Source of the DNA: Pirellulaceae bacterium
GTDB taxonomy: Bacteria; Planctomycetota; Planctomycetia; Pirellulales; Pirellulaceae
DNA: 64,000 nucleotides
Direction: 5' to 3'
Assembly: GCA_019636385.1 (NCBI GenBank)
Contig: JAHBXT010000002.1
Span: forward strand, 868,001-932,000
Positions 29,053 through 38,391 of this stretch are shown piece by piece; position 1 is the stretch's first letter, and the number at the start of each line of letters is the position of its first letter. The notes below the pieces were generated by a model, which saw only the letters and a list, made by a program, of their open reading frames with translations, searched no databases and was not told where the DNA came from. A program made the translations under genes and the position numbers.

Positions 29053-31325
29053 CGCGATTCCTCCTTGGGTAGGACTTCGAGTGTTACCGGTCGAGTAACT
29101 ATGATATCCACAATGTCTTGCGGTTGTGAGCGACGGGTAGCCGCTTTCAACCCTTCGTCAGCAGCCATCAAGGCGGCCTCAGCGTCTTTGAGTTGTTGCT
29201 CATCGAATTCTTGACCGCTCCCTGGTGATTTCTTGGCCGACGATTCAGATTGCTCGGCACTCTTCGGCGCGTTGGCGGCGGCCAGTTGTTCACGTTGTCG
29301 GGTGAGTTCCTCGACGCGCTGCGCCGCAACCTGCTTGGCGGCAGTTGCCTTGTCAACGGCCTGGGGGTAGTCGCGATACTTGGCCACAGCCGGTCCCAAA
29401 AATGCAAGGGTATAGATTCCTGGCTCAGTCTTTAAGGCTGCCAAGTCGAGTTTCACTTCGGCACTGCTCTCTTGCAACGCTATTTCAAAACGAGAATTAC
29501 TTTGAAAGCCGTTGCCAATCGTAGTGAGATTGAGAACCGAGCCGGAGAATTCACAGCTACGATGAATGCTTAGCGGAATTGCAATTGAACTACCAGCCAC
29601 TGCCTGAATGTGACACCGGCCGCTAGAATCCACCGCAGATTGAATTGTGATAGTAGATGATTCGGCGTCGGTTACCGAAACAGGCATCATCAATGTTAGT
29701 CGCGGCTTGGGAAACTCTTGCCAATGATCTCGGATGGGCCAAGCCATCGTCGCCAGTTGGCAATTACGCTCCAGCGCCTGCCCCGCAACCTCTCCGTGAC
29801 CGACAATACGCAGATGGCCTAGCGACTTTGGAGCATCCGCCTGGGCCGTCAACAGTAAGTGCCCCGTTGTTTGCCCAGCTGGAATATCAATGGCACTGGC
29901 GTAAACACCAGCCGGCAAGCCATGCGTCTCTAGTCGAATTGGCCCTGCAAATCCGTCGCGGCGGAAAGCCCCGATTTCTAGGGCTAGCGTCGCACCGGAC
30001 CGCAGCGCCAGCGGCTTCGACAGCGCATTGCGATCGCCATTGCGCAGTTCCAAATGCTTAACCCATCCGGTCAGCGCAAAATCAGGTTCCGCCTCTCGAA
30101 TTACCAGCTCGTAGACGCTGGCTGGATCATCGCGAGTTCCACCGAATAGATCGTTGAGCTGCAATCGATAAAGTCCGTCTTCGGGCACGTCCAGCATTCC
30201 GATTAAATCCGTCGAACCGCCGTTGTAGGGTGGCCCGTCGTAGGCGTAGTTGTTGCTGGAGACTTTCATTGGTGAGGCAATGTCCTTGAGCTCAAGAATA
30301 TCTTGCCAGTGTGTCGAACCATCATTGGTGACCGCACGCTGCACAATTCCAGCAGGTCCGGTAGCTGCCCCCAACCGATGCGAAGCCACCTCGATCCACC
30401 ACTGCTGCCCCTTAATTGCTGTGAACTCAAAGCAATCGACGTCGGCTGCAGGAAAGAAAGAGCCGCGAATCTGGCATGGTAATTCGATAGATTGTGGTTG
30501 CGCAGCATCATTCACTTCGGCTTCAAGAACCGACTTTTCAGGGGCATAGCCGTAAGGAGGCCAGGAATACTGTGCCACCTGCTGAGTCGAAGCGAACTGC
30601 GCAAGTTGCTTTTCGCCATCCACCAATTGAAGGCTCAGGCGATAAAAGTACTCTGGACCGCCCTGATAGGTCAGATCATGCACTTTGATAACGTAGCGGT
30701 CGTCGCGCTCAGCCAGAAACTCGATGCCCGCCGCCTGGCGATCGGTCGCTAGAATTCGCCCGCTGGAGTCGGTCAGGGTCACGACCGGATCCAGTTTGGA
30801 GTCGATCCCGCGACAAGTGCAGTCGATGCGGCACAACTGGCCAGCGGAAGCTGAAAACTGGTAATGATTGATGCTGCGAGCAACCGTGGCCGCATTGACA
30901 GTGCTGTCAAATTGAATCGGTTGAGCCTCTTCTGCATTCGCGCTGGCAGAGCTGTAAGCAACTTCAGTCAATGTGCCGACAGAAAAAATTCGCCCAGTAG
31001 ACACTCCCAGCCGCGCGATCGCATAGGCTTCGACTAGCCCCGGCTGCATTTTATCAGGAACTGTCACGCGATACCGGCCGGCGATAGGCCGCTGCTGTTC
31101 GTCCTGCACAGGCGTGGCGGTTACACGTGGATCAGAAAAGGTCAGTCCAGCCAACTCATCCAGGTTCTCGCCACTGACTGTTACTTCAACGGTAGTTCCA
31201 ATCTGTGCTCCCATCGGGAACACATGCAGCAACCGCGGCGCAGGCAGGCAGACAGACTGCGCAGCAGCAAATGCGGCTAGCGACAAGGACAGGCACATGC
31301 CCAGCAAGCAGCGCAGACTAGACAT
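29049..31325 (-). CDS. Secreted multi-domain protein with pre-peptidase C-terminal (PPC)-like domains
   Basis: 758 residues from the ATG at 31323-31325, chosen because it opens a signal peptide (MSSLRCLLGMCLSLSLAAFAAA); the frame extends 47 codons upstream without signals. After the signal comes an IPT/TIG-like strand set (RLLHVFPMGAQIGTTVEVTVSG), then two PPC-like beta sandwiches (YQFSASAGQLCRIDC...; DCFEFTAIKGQQWWIEVAS) and further beta domains. A coiled coil near residues 650-730 (VAAQRVEELTRQREQLAAA; LKDAEAALMAADEGLKAA) precedes the end. Such proteins regularly sit between DUF1549 and DUF1501 genes in planctomycetes. They probably bind polymers or partners in the periplasm; no enzyme motif is seen. 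Confidence 0.75.
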   Translation of the reverse strand: MSSLRCLLGMCLSLSLAAFAAAQSVCLPAPRLLHVFPMGAQIGTTVEVTVSGENLDELAGLTFSDPRVTATPVQDEQQRPIAGRYRVTVPDKMQPGLVEAYAIARLGVSTGRIFSVGTLTEVAYSSASANAEEAQPIQFDSTVNAATVARSINHYQFSASAGQLCRIDCTCRGIDSKLDPVVTLTDSSGRILATDRQAAGIEFLAERDDRYVIKVHDLTYQGGPEYFYRLSLQLVDGEKQLAQFASTQQVAQYSWPPYGYAPEKSVLEAEVNDAAQPQSIELPCQIRGSFFPAADVDCFEFTAIKGQQWWIEVASHRLGAATGPAGIVQRAVTNDGSTHWQDILELKDIASPMKVSSNNYAYDGPPYNGGSTDLIGMLDVPEDGLYRLQLNDLFGGTRDDPASVYELVIREAEPDFALTGWVKHLELRNGDRNALSKPLALRSGATLALEIGAFRRDGFAGPIRLETHGLPAGVYASAIDIPAGQTTGHLLLTAQADAPKSLGHLRIVGHGEVAGQALERNCQLATMAWPIRDHWQEFPKPRLTLMMPVSVTDAESSTITIQSAVDSSGRCHIQAVAGSSIAIPLSIHRSCEFSGSVLNLTTIGNGFQSNSRFEIALQESSAEVKLDLAALKTEPGIYTLAFLGPAVAKYRDYPQAVDKATAAKQVAAQRVEELTRQREQLAAANAPKSAEQSESSAKKSPGSGQEFDEQQLKDAEAALMAADEGLKAATRRSQPQDIVDIIVTRPVTLEVLPKEESR

Positions 31326-31487
31326 GCCAGCGGACAAGTTGAAGGTCCGCTGGTTGAAGTGAACTCGTGACTGGAGCGTCCAGGCTCTGGCACGCGTAGC
31401 TACGTTGGGCTGCCTATCGACTCTGCAAGTGCAGTGATGGGCCAAGTTCTGTCCCGTTGATCGCATAGAACACTACCTCGGGTAAAC

Positions 31488-33887
31488 CTAGTGATTAAAC
31501 AGAAACTCTTTGGAATTCAGAACTGCCCACAGCACGTCTTCAAAATCCGCCTTAGACGCCTGACCCGAAGGTACCGTAGCTTCGATTGCAGCCAGCTCCT
31601 CTGAGCGTGGCGAGCGGCAAAACGCGACTTGATAGATGTGTTCGATGCGCGCCGAGAATGGTTCGCTACTCTGGGCCAGTTTGTCTGCCAAGCCACCTCC
31701 GGTACCCAATTTTGCCTTCAACTCGGCGGAATTCAGCAGATGCAGACTTTGGGCCAAATTGGCGGACTGTACACGTTCACATTCGCAAACGCTCGAATTC
31801 TCCGGACGCCCAAAGACTTTCAGAAACGGTACGGCTCGATTGTAGCTGTTATCGGGCAACCCGACCGCGCGCGTACCTGGCGGCAAGTTTGCAAAACTGG
31901 TTTGGGAACCCAGCAGTTGATCGACCACGTCCAACAATACTTCAGCCGGCAGGCGTCTTGGATAGAAACGCGAGTAATTCTGCGTGTCCGCTAGATTGCG
32001 ATCGTTCGGTTGGGAGCTGAGCTGGTAGGCATTGGACAATACCAAGGTCCGCGCCAAGTCTCGTAGATTGAAGTCGCTGTTGATGAAGTAACACTCTAAG
32101 GCTGTCAATAATTCAGGGTTACTCGGAGGGTTGGAATCGCGAATGTCATCTTCGGGTTCAACCAATCCAACTCGAAAAAAATGTTTCCAGTAACGGTTGA
32201 CCAGCGCCTTCGCGAAAAATGGATTGTCCGGCAAACGCATCCAGTCGGCCAGTTTTAGACGTGGGTCTTCACTGGCGTCGATCCTGCCAAGGTCGGCTCC
32301 GAGTGCTTTGGGACGCAGCGTCTGACCGGTGCGCAAATTTTGAGCTTCGGCGATTCCGCGCTGGTGAAAGATCATGTCTTCGTTTTGTACGCCTGTGGGC
32401 TTGCGGCCTACGCGTGAAAAACAGGCTGACAGAGCGTAATAATCGTCTTGGCTCCAACGCTCAAACGGATGATGATGACACTGGGCACACTGCAGCCGGA
32501 CTCCGAGGAACAATTGAGAAATGTCTTCCAACTGCTCTTTGGGATCTTTCACTCGTTTGTACCATGCTACCGCCGGATTGCTCTTAATGGTGCCAGTGGC
32601 GGCCAGCAGTTGTTTGACCATTTGGTCATAGGGTGTGCCAGCCTGCAGGTGATCGCGGACCCAAGCGTGGAAAGCAAAATTCGCCGCCAGATCATTGGTG
32701 TCTTCGCGGCGATTTTTGAGAAGACTCGTCCACTTATTTGCAAAGTACTCGGCGTAGTCCGGGTGCTTTAATAGCTGCTCGACCAATTCCGCGCGACGCA
32801 CCCGAGCATCGGCAGCCCAGTAGCTCTGCCGCTCGCCGTCGGTCGGTAATCGGCCTGTAAGATCCAGCGAGACCCGACGCAGATAGGTGGCATCGTCGCA
32901 AGTCAATGCAGGTGGAATTCCCAATCGCTGAAGGTTTGAAAACAGATGTTCATCTACCAGATTCATCGGCGTTGGCAGGTCGCCAAGAGCTGGGCCCAAT
33001 GGAATGGCCGGACGAAATACAGCGACATGACCCTGGTAACGAACCATAATGGCGGCGGTACCTGGCACATTGCCTGCGGTGACTAATCCACGGCGATCGA
33101 CCAGCGCCCGATCGGTGTCGTTCGATTCAAACAAGGCTAAGTCGGTGACATCGCGCGAAGACCCATCAGAGTAACTGGCCACAACCCTTAATTGCTCAGT
33201 CTGCTGCGGCTCAAGTAGTGCGCTACTGGGCATAACTTCAACGGTAGCCAAGCGTATCGGTTCCCAAGGCGCGGCCCCTGCGACTGGTCCGTCACTAGAA
33301 GCTGCTGGCTCGGCCTGAGCATTGGGCCGCTTGAATGCTGCTCCGGTTTCTGGGCAACCGTGCCGAATCCATTCGACCAGCACTTGATATTCTGCTGAAC
33401 CAGCTTGCAAGCGTGGTCCGCCGCCGTGCGGAACTTCTCCCAAGGCCTTGCGAATCAGCAGGCTGGATTCGGGTGCTGCCGGAAAGATACGTCGGCCGCG
33501 TCCCTGAACGACGATAAACTGATAATCCACATCCGGCTCAAAGCCTAGTAGGCTCAATTCAAATCCATTCTGGCCACCGCCCGCTTTGGCGTGGCACGTA
33601 CCTGCATTACATCCTGCTTTAGTAATGATCGGCACAATATCGTTAGCGAAGTCGATCTGGCCAGTCGCCGATATTACCTGATGCCAGGGAGCCGCCACAG
33701 ACTTGGCATTATCTGGTTTGGCAGCGTCTACCGCTCCGGCAGGCGCAACCAAGGTTATGACTAGCAGTGCGCCCAGCAGCCCTCTGGTATCAAACAGAAT
33801 TCGGGTACCAGCAAAGCTTGATGCGACGGCCCGACGAGCACCCAAGTGCCAAAAAGAACAACCAAAGTGCTGCCTGATTGCAACCAT
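31488..33887 (-). CDS. DUF1549/DUF1553 protein with cytochrome-like Cys motifs and a BIG2-like domain
   Basis: 799 residues from the ATG at 33885-33887; the frame is open 72 codons further up. A hydrophobic segment (LLGALLVITLVAPAGA) serves as signal or anchor. Residues 93-99 read CNAGTCH, a CX4CH motif typical of the planctomycete cytochrome (PSCyt) family rather than the canonical CXXCH. A BIG2-like Ig domain follows (LEPQQTEQLRVVASYSDGSS), then DUF1549 with a canonical CAQCH (in LQCAQCHHHPFERWSQDDY) and DUF1553 (LVNRYWKHFFRVGLVEP; NDRNLADTQNYSRFYPRRL). It is the first gene of the three-gene operon. A role in redox-linked polysaccharide or sulfated-polymer breakdown has been proposed for such clusters, but is not proven. 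Confidence 0.85.
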   Translation of the reverse strand: MVAIRQHFGCSFWHLGARRAVASSFAGTRILFDTRGLLGALLVITLVAPAGAVDAAKPDNAKSVAAPWHQVISATGQIDFANDIVPIITKAGCNAGTCHAKAGGGQNGFELSLLGFEPDVDYQFIVVQGRGRRIFPAAPESSLLIRKALGEVPHGGGPRLQAGSAEYQVLVEWIRHGCPETGAAFKRPNAQAEPAASSDGPVAGAAPWEPIRLATVEVMPSSALLEPQQTEQLRVVASYSDGSSRDVTDLALFESNDTDRALVDRRGLVTAGNVPGTAAIMVRYQGHVAVFRPAIPLGPALGDLPTPMNLVDEHLFSNLQRLGIPPALTCDDATYLRRVSLDLTGRLPTDGERQSYWAADARVRRAELVEQLLKHPDYAEYFANKWTSLLKNRREDTNDLAANFAFHAWVRDHLQAGTPYDQMVKQLLAATGTIKSNPAVAWYKRVKDPKEQLEDISQLFLGVRLQCAQCHHHPFERWSQDDYYALSACFSRVGRKPTGVQNEDMIFHQRGIAEAQNLRTGQTLRPKALGADLGRIDASEDPRLKLADWMRLPDNPFFAKALVNRYWKHFFRVGLVEPEDDIRDSNPPSNPELLTALECYFINSDFNLRDLARTLVLSNAYQLSSQPNDRNLADTQNYSRFYPRRLPAEVLLDVVDQLLGSQTSFANLPPGTRAVGLPDNSYNRAVPFLKVFGRPENSSVCECERVQSANLAQSLHLLNSAELKAKLGTGGGLADKLAQSSEPFSARIEHIYQVAFCRSPRSEELAAIEATVPSGQASKADFEDVLWAVLNSKEFLFNH

Positions 33888-34499
33888 GGTCAGCAAGTTA
33901 GGCCAGTTGTGGAGTGGGCAGGGTAACCGGGCGGGAGCCAAGTAGTATAACTCAGCTCTGGCGGCTATCCAACATCGGGAAGGGCCGCTTTTGAGCTTAC
34001 TACAGCCCCTGCCTACCCCCGAATACGGCTGCCACACGAGGTTTTTTCCACTCCTGCTCGACGTTCGCGCGTCACCAATGCCACAACAACAGAGTCTCAG
34101 CATTCATCTGACCTATCGACGTGAAACTTCAAAATGCATGAATGAGGGCATTTGTCCGGTCTCACGCGTCTGTGACAGAGTGCCAGAGCGGTTTGTTCAG
34201 CATTCTCGTCGCCCAACTCTCCTTCAGTAGCTACCGTCGCCGGGCCGTGGAACCCCGGTGCGCTTGGCAGCTCCCCTCGTCAGACGGTGGCAACCCACCG
34301 CTACCACCACCCAGCGATGCTAACACAGGGCATATTCGACGTGACCGCTCATGGAAAAAGCGGCTGACAAAATGGGGTTCTGTCGGTTATCATATCGCTG
34401 GACCAGTGACGTCCGTCAAAAGGAGAAAACGTAGTAGTTTGGCTCAGCAACCGCAGATCGCTGCAAAAACTGGCTGGGCAGACTTGGATTTACGGGTAT
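33888..34499. other. Long divergent intergenic region upstream of the helicase gene
   Basis: 612 bases between the DUF1549 gene and the divergent DEAD-box helicase. Small open frames cross it but lack start signals. A short stem (CCGCT, 7-base loop, AAGCGG) occurs near 34345-34365. The distance would allow a long 5' leader for the helicase mRNA, as seen for cold-induced helicases in other bacteria, but I cannot identify a known RNA element. Confidence 0.4.
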
Positions 34500-35849
34500 A
34501 TGGAACCATCCGCAGACAACAGCAATCTACCGCCACCCGCGGAAATAAACAGCTTTGAGCAGCTCGATCTCTCACAGGTAATGATGCGATCGCTGGCGCG
34601 GCTGGGCTACGCGACTCCGTCTCCGATCCAGGCTCAATTGATTCCAATTGCCCTGGATGGTCGTGACGTAATTGGTCAGGCTCGAACGGGTACGGGCAAG
34701 ACCGCTGCATTTTCGATCCCGATTTTGGAGCTGCTTGATCCGCTCAGCGAGTGCCGCAATCCGCAAGCCATGGTTCTGGTGCCGACGCGAGAATTGGCTG
34801 AACAAGTACACCAAGAGATGGTCAGATTGGCCTACGGCTGCAAGACGGCGATTACCGCGCTGGCCGGTGGCAAGCAGATGCGACAGCAGATGGCGCAATT
34901 GCGAGAAGGTACGCAAGTTGTCGTTGGAACGCCGGGCCGAGTCTACGATCACATCCAACGCAAGACGTTCCGTACCGATGATCTATGGTGCGTGGTGCTG
35001 GATGAAGCGGATCGCATGTTGGATATCGGATTCCGGCCGGCGATTGAAAAAATCCTACGTGCCTGTCCGCGCGATCGTCAAACGATGTTGCTCAGCGCCA
35101 CCATGCCTCCGCCAATCAAGAAACTGACGGAGCGCTATCTAACCGACCCGGTGCATATCAACTGCTCGCAGTCACAAGTGTCAGTCGATACGATCGAACA
35201 GCGGTACATCAGTCTGAAACAAGAGGATAAATTCGACGTATTGATCAAGCTCATCATGCGTGAAAAGCCTCGGCAAGCAATCATTTTTTGTCGTACCAAG
35301 CGCGGCACAGACCGCTTGCAGCGTCGTTTGCGTGAGACGCTGACAGGCGCAAAAGGGTTTGAAGGCAAACGCATCGAGTGTATTCACGGTGACATGAACC
35401 AGCGAGATCGCGATCGAGTCTTCGCCGATCTGCGCAGCGGTACAATCGACCTGCTGGTAGCCACCGATGTCGTCGGCCGTGGCATCGATGTGTCCACGGT
35501 ATCCCATATTATCAATTTCGATATTCCAATGGATTGCGACGACTACGTGCACCGCGTGGGCCGAACAGGCAGAATGGGGCGGGATGGCATCGCCTTCACG
35601 TTTGTGACCGCCAGCGAAGGTCCGCAGCTTACGGCAATCGAACTGAATATCAATCTTCTGCTGCAGCGAGATAGCTTGAACGATGACAAATTGGTCGTCG
35701 CGCCACCTGAACCAACTGAGTCTGAAGCGGAACCGGGCAACTCGGATGTGCCGCCAGTAGAGACCGACGAGCTGCCGCAGCCTCGCCGAAAGCGGCTGTT
35801 TCCGAAGCGCGCAGTCAATCGACGGCTGGCACGCTTGGGCGGCAAGTAG
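34500..35849 (+). CDS. DEAD-box ATP-dependent RNA helicase (RhlE-like)
   Basis: 449 residues with all family motifs in order: the Q motif (FEQLDLS ... TPSPIQAQLIP), Walker A ARTGTGKT, PTRELAEQ, TPGRV, DEAD in VLDEADRMLD, SAT, IIFCRTKRGTDRL, ATDVVGRGID and HRVGRTGRMG. The C-terminal 60 residues are acidic and then basic (PRRKRLFPKRAVNRRLARLGG), a likely RNA-binding tail. It unwinds RNA duplexes during ribosome assembly or mRNA decay, especially in the cold in many bacteria. The basic tail and length fit RhlE-type proteins, but subgroup assignment by eye is uncertain. A long leader region precedes it. Confidence 0.9.
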   Translation: MEPSADNSNLPPPAEINSFEQLDLSQVMMRSLARLGYATPSPIQAQLIPIALDGRDVIGQARTGTGKTAAFSIPILELLDPLSECRNPQAMVLVPTRELAEQVHQEMVRLAYGCKTAITALAGGKQMRQQMAQLREGTQVVVGTPGRVYDHIQRKTFRTDDLWCVVLDEADRMLDIGFRPAIEKILRACPRDRQTMLLSATMPPPIKKLTERYLTDPVHINCSQSQVSVDTIEQRYISLKQEDKFDVLIKLIMREKPRQAIIFCRTKRGTDRLQRRLRETLTGAKGFEGKRIECIHGDMNQRDRDRVFADLRSGTIDLLVATDVVGRGIDVSTVSHIINFDIPMDCDDYVHRVGRTGRMGRDGIAFTFVTASEGPQLTAIELNINLLLQRDSLNDDKLVVAPPEPTESEAEPGNSDVPPVETDELPQPRRKRLFPKRAVNRRLARLGGK

Positions 35850-35966
35850 CTGAGGCTCAAGATCAGTCGTCTGGGCCCAGCGGGCTGAAGTAAGTGGCAT
35901 GGAGAAATCGCAGAGTGCGACGCTCGAGTTTCAAGGGAATTTGTTTTCGAGTCACAAGACACCGCG

Positions 35967-38186
35967 ATGTTTAGCCCTCCCCTAGTGCAGCGGATTTCTA
36001 ACTGGGCCGCCTTAGTGACGGTTCTGGGGTTGATCTGGGCTGTCTGGTATGCGGTGCAAATCAAGTTTGGCACAGACTATGTCGAAAATTGGCTGCCGCG
36101 TGAGACACCCAGTCGCGTGGCATACGCCGATTTTGCCAAAAGATTTGGCGAAGATCAGGTGTTGTTGCTGGCGTGGCGTGGAGCCAGGCTGGATGATCCG
36201 CGAATCGTTCGGGCAACTGAACGGCTGGAAGAACTGCGACTGCAGAATCCGCATTGGCCCATCGTGGCCATTACCAACTCTCAGCAGTCGATCGACCAAT
36301 TGCGATCCAAGCTCTCAGGGCTCACCGAAGCGGGTGCTATCGAGCGCCTGGCGGGACAGGCTGTGGGGCAAGATGGCAGCAGCTTTGTGGCCATCCATGT
36401 GCGCGGCATTATGCCCAAGGAACGCGATCAGATCGTTTCGTCCTTGACACCACTGGTACGATCTCTGGGCATCGAGCCGCGAGATATGGTGATCGCCGGC
36501 GAACCCTACCAAACGCACATCGTAGATCTCTATAGTCGGCTATCAATCCAGCGATTTGTACCGTTTTCGATCCTGCTGTCGATGTTGGTGGCCTGGCTGT
36601 GCCTGCGCAGTTGGCGACTGAGCCTGGTTGTGTTGGCCCTGGCCGGTGTTGGGCAGTTGTTGGGGATGGCGCTGATTAGCGCCACCACCGGGCAGATGGG
36701 GGCAATCTTGATCGTCGTGCCAACGCTGCTCTTCATGCTGACACTTTCAGCGGCCGTGCATTTAGTCAACTATTACGTGGAATGTCGCGCAGACGGCCAG
36801 GGATATCCTGGGGCGCGTGCCCTAAAGCTGGGTTTCATTCCCTGCCTGCTGGCAGCCCTGACCACCGCCATTGGTTTTGGTTCACTTGTTGTCAGCGATT
36901 TGGAGCCGATTTTTCAGTTCGGCGCACTGGCTGGTGGCGGCGTTGTGTTGGCAACACTACTGCTATTGATGTTGTTCGTGCCGATTACGCGACTTCAAAT
37001 GCTGGGCACCAAAGACACACAGCCGGCTCAAGATTCAACTTTCCATTTGGCTGAATGCCTGGTGCGATTTACGACCAACCGTCGTCGCTGGATTATTGCC
37101 GTCGGCTTGGTGCTGTTTGTGGCAACCGCATTCGGGATTCCACGCTTGAAGACGACCACGCGGTTTGACGGCATGTTCGAAGCTTCGCACCCGTCCGTCC
37201 GCAGCCTGCGGTGGGTCGAAGACCGCTTGGGGCCCATCGAGACCATGGAGTTCTTGGTTACGTTTGCCGACCAGCCACAACCTGTGGATGTCTTGGAGCA
37301 ATTGACTACCGTTCGCCGCTTGCAGAATGTACTCACCAAGCACAATCAAGTTCACAGCACCTTCTCAGCCATCCAACTGTTGCCTCCATTGCCAACGCAG
37401 CAAGGTTCACGAGCGACTGTGCGTCGAGCGGTGTATCGTAATCTCATCAATGCCGATTTAGACAATCTGGCCAGTGCGCAGTTGGTCTCGAGCAGTCCGA
37501 CTGGGAATTGCTGGCGAATTACGGCCAGGTTTAAGACTAAGATCGACGAAGAATTTCATCGCTTGAGAACGGAGTTGGAACAACTGTCGCGCGCAGAACT
37601 TGAGATGCTGTTTCCCGAATCTCAAGTGCGACCTGCGCTCGAAATTACCGGTCTGCGCACCGTGATCGAAACTGCCAACACCGTGTTGATGCGTGATCTG
37701 ATTAGCAGCTTTAGTACGGCCTTTCTGCTAATCACTCCAGTGATGATGATTGTCGCTCGCAGTATAGTCGGCGGGCTGTTGCTGATGATCCCCAACCTTA
37801 TTCCAGTGGCATTGGTGTTTGGTTTAATGGGTTGGCAGGCTATTCCCTTGGATGTAGCCAGTATCTTAACCGCCAGCGTCGCCCTGGGCATTTCGGTGGA
37901 CGATACACTGCACTGTGTCTATTGGTATGTACGCGGAAAGAAACACGGGGCGTCGTCGATGGAAGCCACCAATCAAGCCATCCGCCACTGCGCGCGGGCG
38001 ATGTTATTCACCACACTCATCTCTTGTGGTGCTATGCTGCCATTCATGTTTTGTGAATTTCTGCCCACGGGTCGATTTGCGCTACTACTGATCCTGATTC
38101 TTGCTGGCGCCATTATTGGCGATCTGATTCTGCTGCCAGCACTACTGCGCGGCCCGATGGGCCGCTGGGTCGGCAGAAGTCTGTAA
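35967..38186 (+). CDS. MMPL/RND superfamily transporter
   Basis: 739 residues. An N-terminal helix is followed by an extracytoplasmic domain (KFGTDYVENWLPRETPSRVAY...), a bundle of five or six helices (LLSMLVAWLCLRSW ... LLMLFVPITRL), a second outer domain (TTTRFDGMFEASHPSVRSL) and a second helix bundle ending near the C-terminus. The sequence in the second bundle, LTASVALGISVDDTLHCVYW, carries the charged residues of the RND/MMPL proton relay. Such pumps export lipids, hopanoids or drugs across the inner membrane by proton exchange. It lies 117 bases after the helicase on the same strand; co-transcription is possible but not required. Substrate unknown. Confidence 0.85.
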   Translation: MFSPPLVQRISNWAALVTVLGLIWAVWYAVQIKFGTDYVENWLPRETPSRVAYADFAKRFGEDQVLLLAWRGARLDDPRIVRATERLEELRLQNPHWPIVAITNSQQSIDQLRSKLSGLTEAGAIERLAGQAVGQDGSSFVAIHVRGIMPKERDQIVSSLTPLVRSLGIEPRDMVIAGEPYQTHIVDLYSRLSIQRFVPFSILLSMLVAWLCLRSWRLSLVVLALAGVGQLLGMALISATTGQMGAILIVVPTLLFMLTLSAAVHLVNYYVECRADGQGYPGARALKLGFIPCLLAALTTAIGFGSLVVSDLEPIFQFGALAGGGVVLATLLLLMLFVPITRLQMLGTKDTQPAQDSTFHLAECLVRFTTNRRRWIIAVGLVLFVATAFGIPRLKTTTRFDGMFEASHPSVRSLRWVEDRLGPIETMEFLVTFADQPQPVDVLEQLTTVRRLQNVLTKHNQVHSTFSAIQLLPPLPTQQGSRATVRRAVYRNLINADLDNLASAQLVSSSPTGNCWRITARFKTKIDEEFHRLRTELEQLSRAELEMLFPESQVRPALEITGLRTVIETANTVLMRDLISSFSTAFLLITPVMMIVARSIVGGLLLMIPNLIPVALVFGLMGWQAIPLDVASILTASVALGISVDDTLHCVYWYVRGKKHGASSMEATNQAIRHCARAMLFTTLISCGAMLPFMFCEFLPTGRFALLLILILAGAIIGDLILLPALLRGPMGRWVGRSL

Positions 38187-38391
38187 CTCCATCACATGAC
38201 CGACAACTTGCCAACTTGCCGTTGTCACAAAGTCCGCACCGAACTCGATTGACTGTGTCTCTAGGGGCCGTCTCTCAGAGGCTTTCTCTCCGGCTGTCCC
38301 TAGGCGTGCGATCGGGACAACTCCCCCCTGCCCCGGGCAATCCTGTTATATTACTTCTCAGTACCATTTCCAATTTGGTTAATATCCGGCG

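Noticed and set aside
34140..34420. Possible tRNA or known structured RNA
   Set aside because: Short stems are present but no cloverleaf or known riboswitch core could be traced.
34142..34558. 138-codon plus frame before the helicase
   Set aside because: Overlaps the helicase start in another frame and has no recognisable content.
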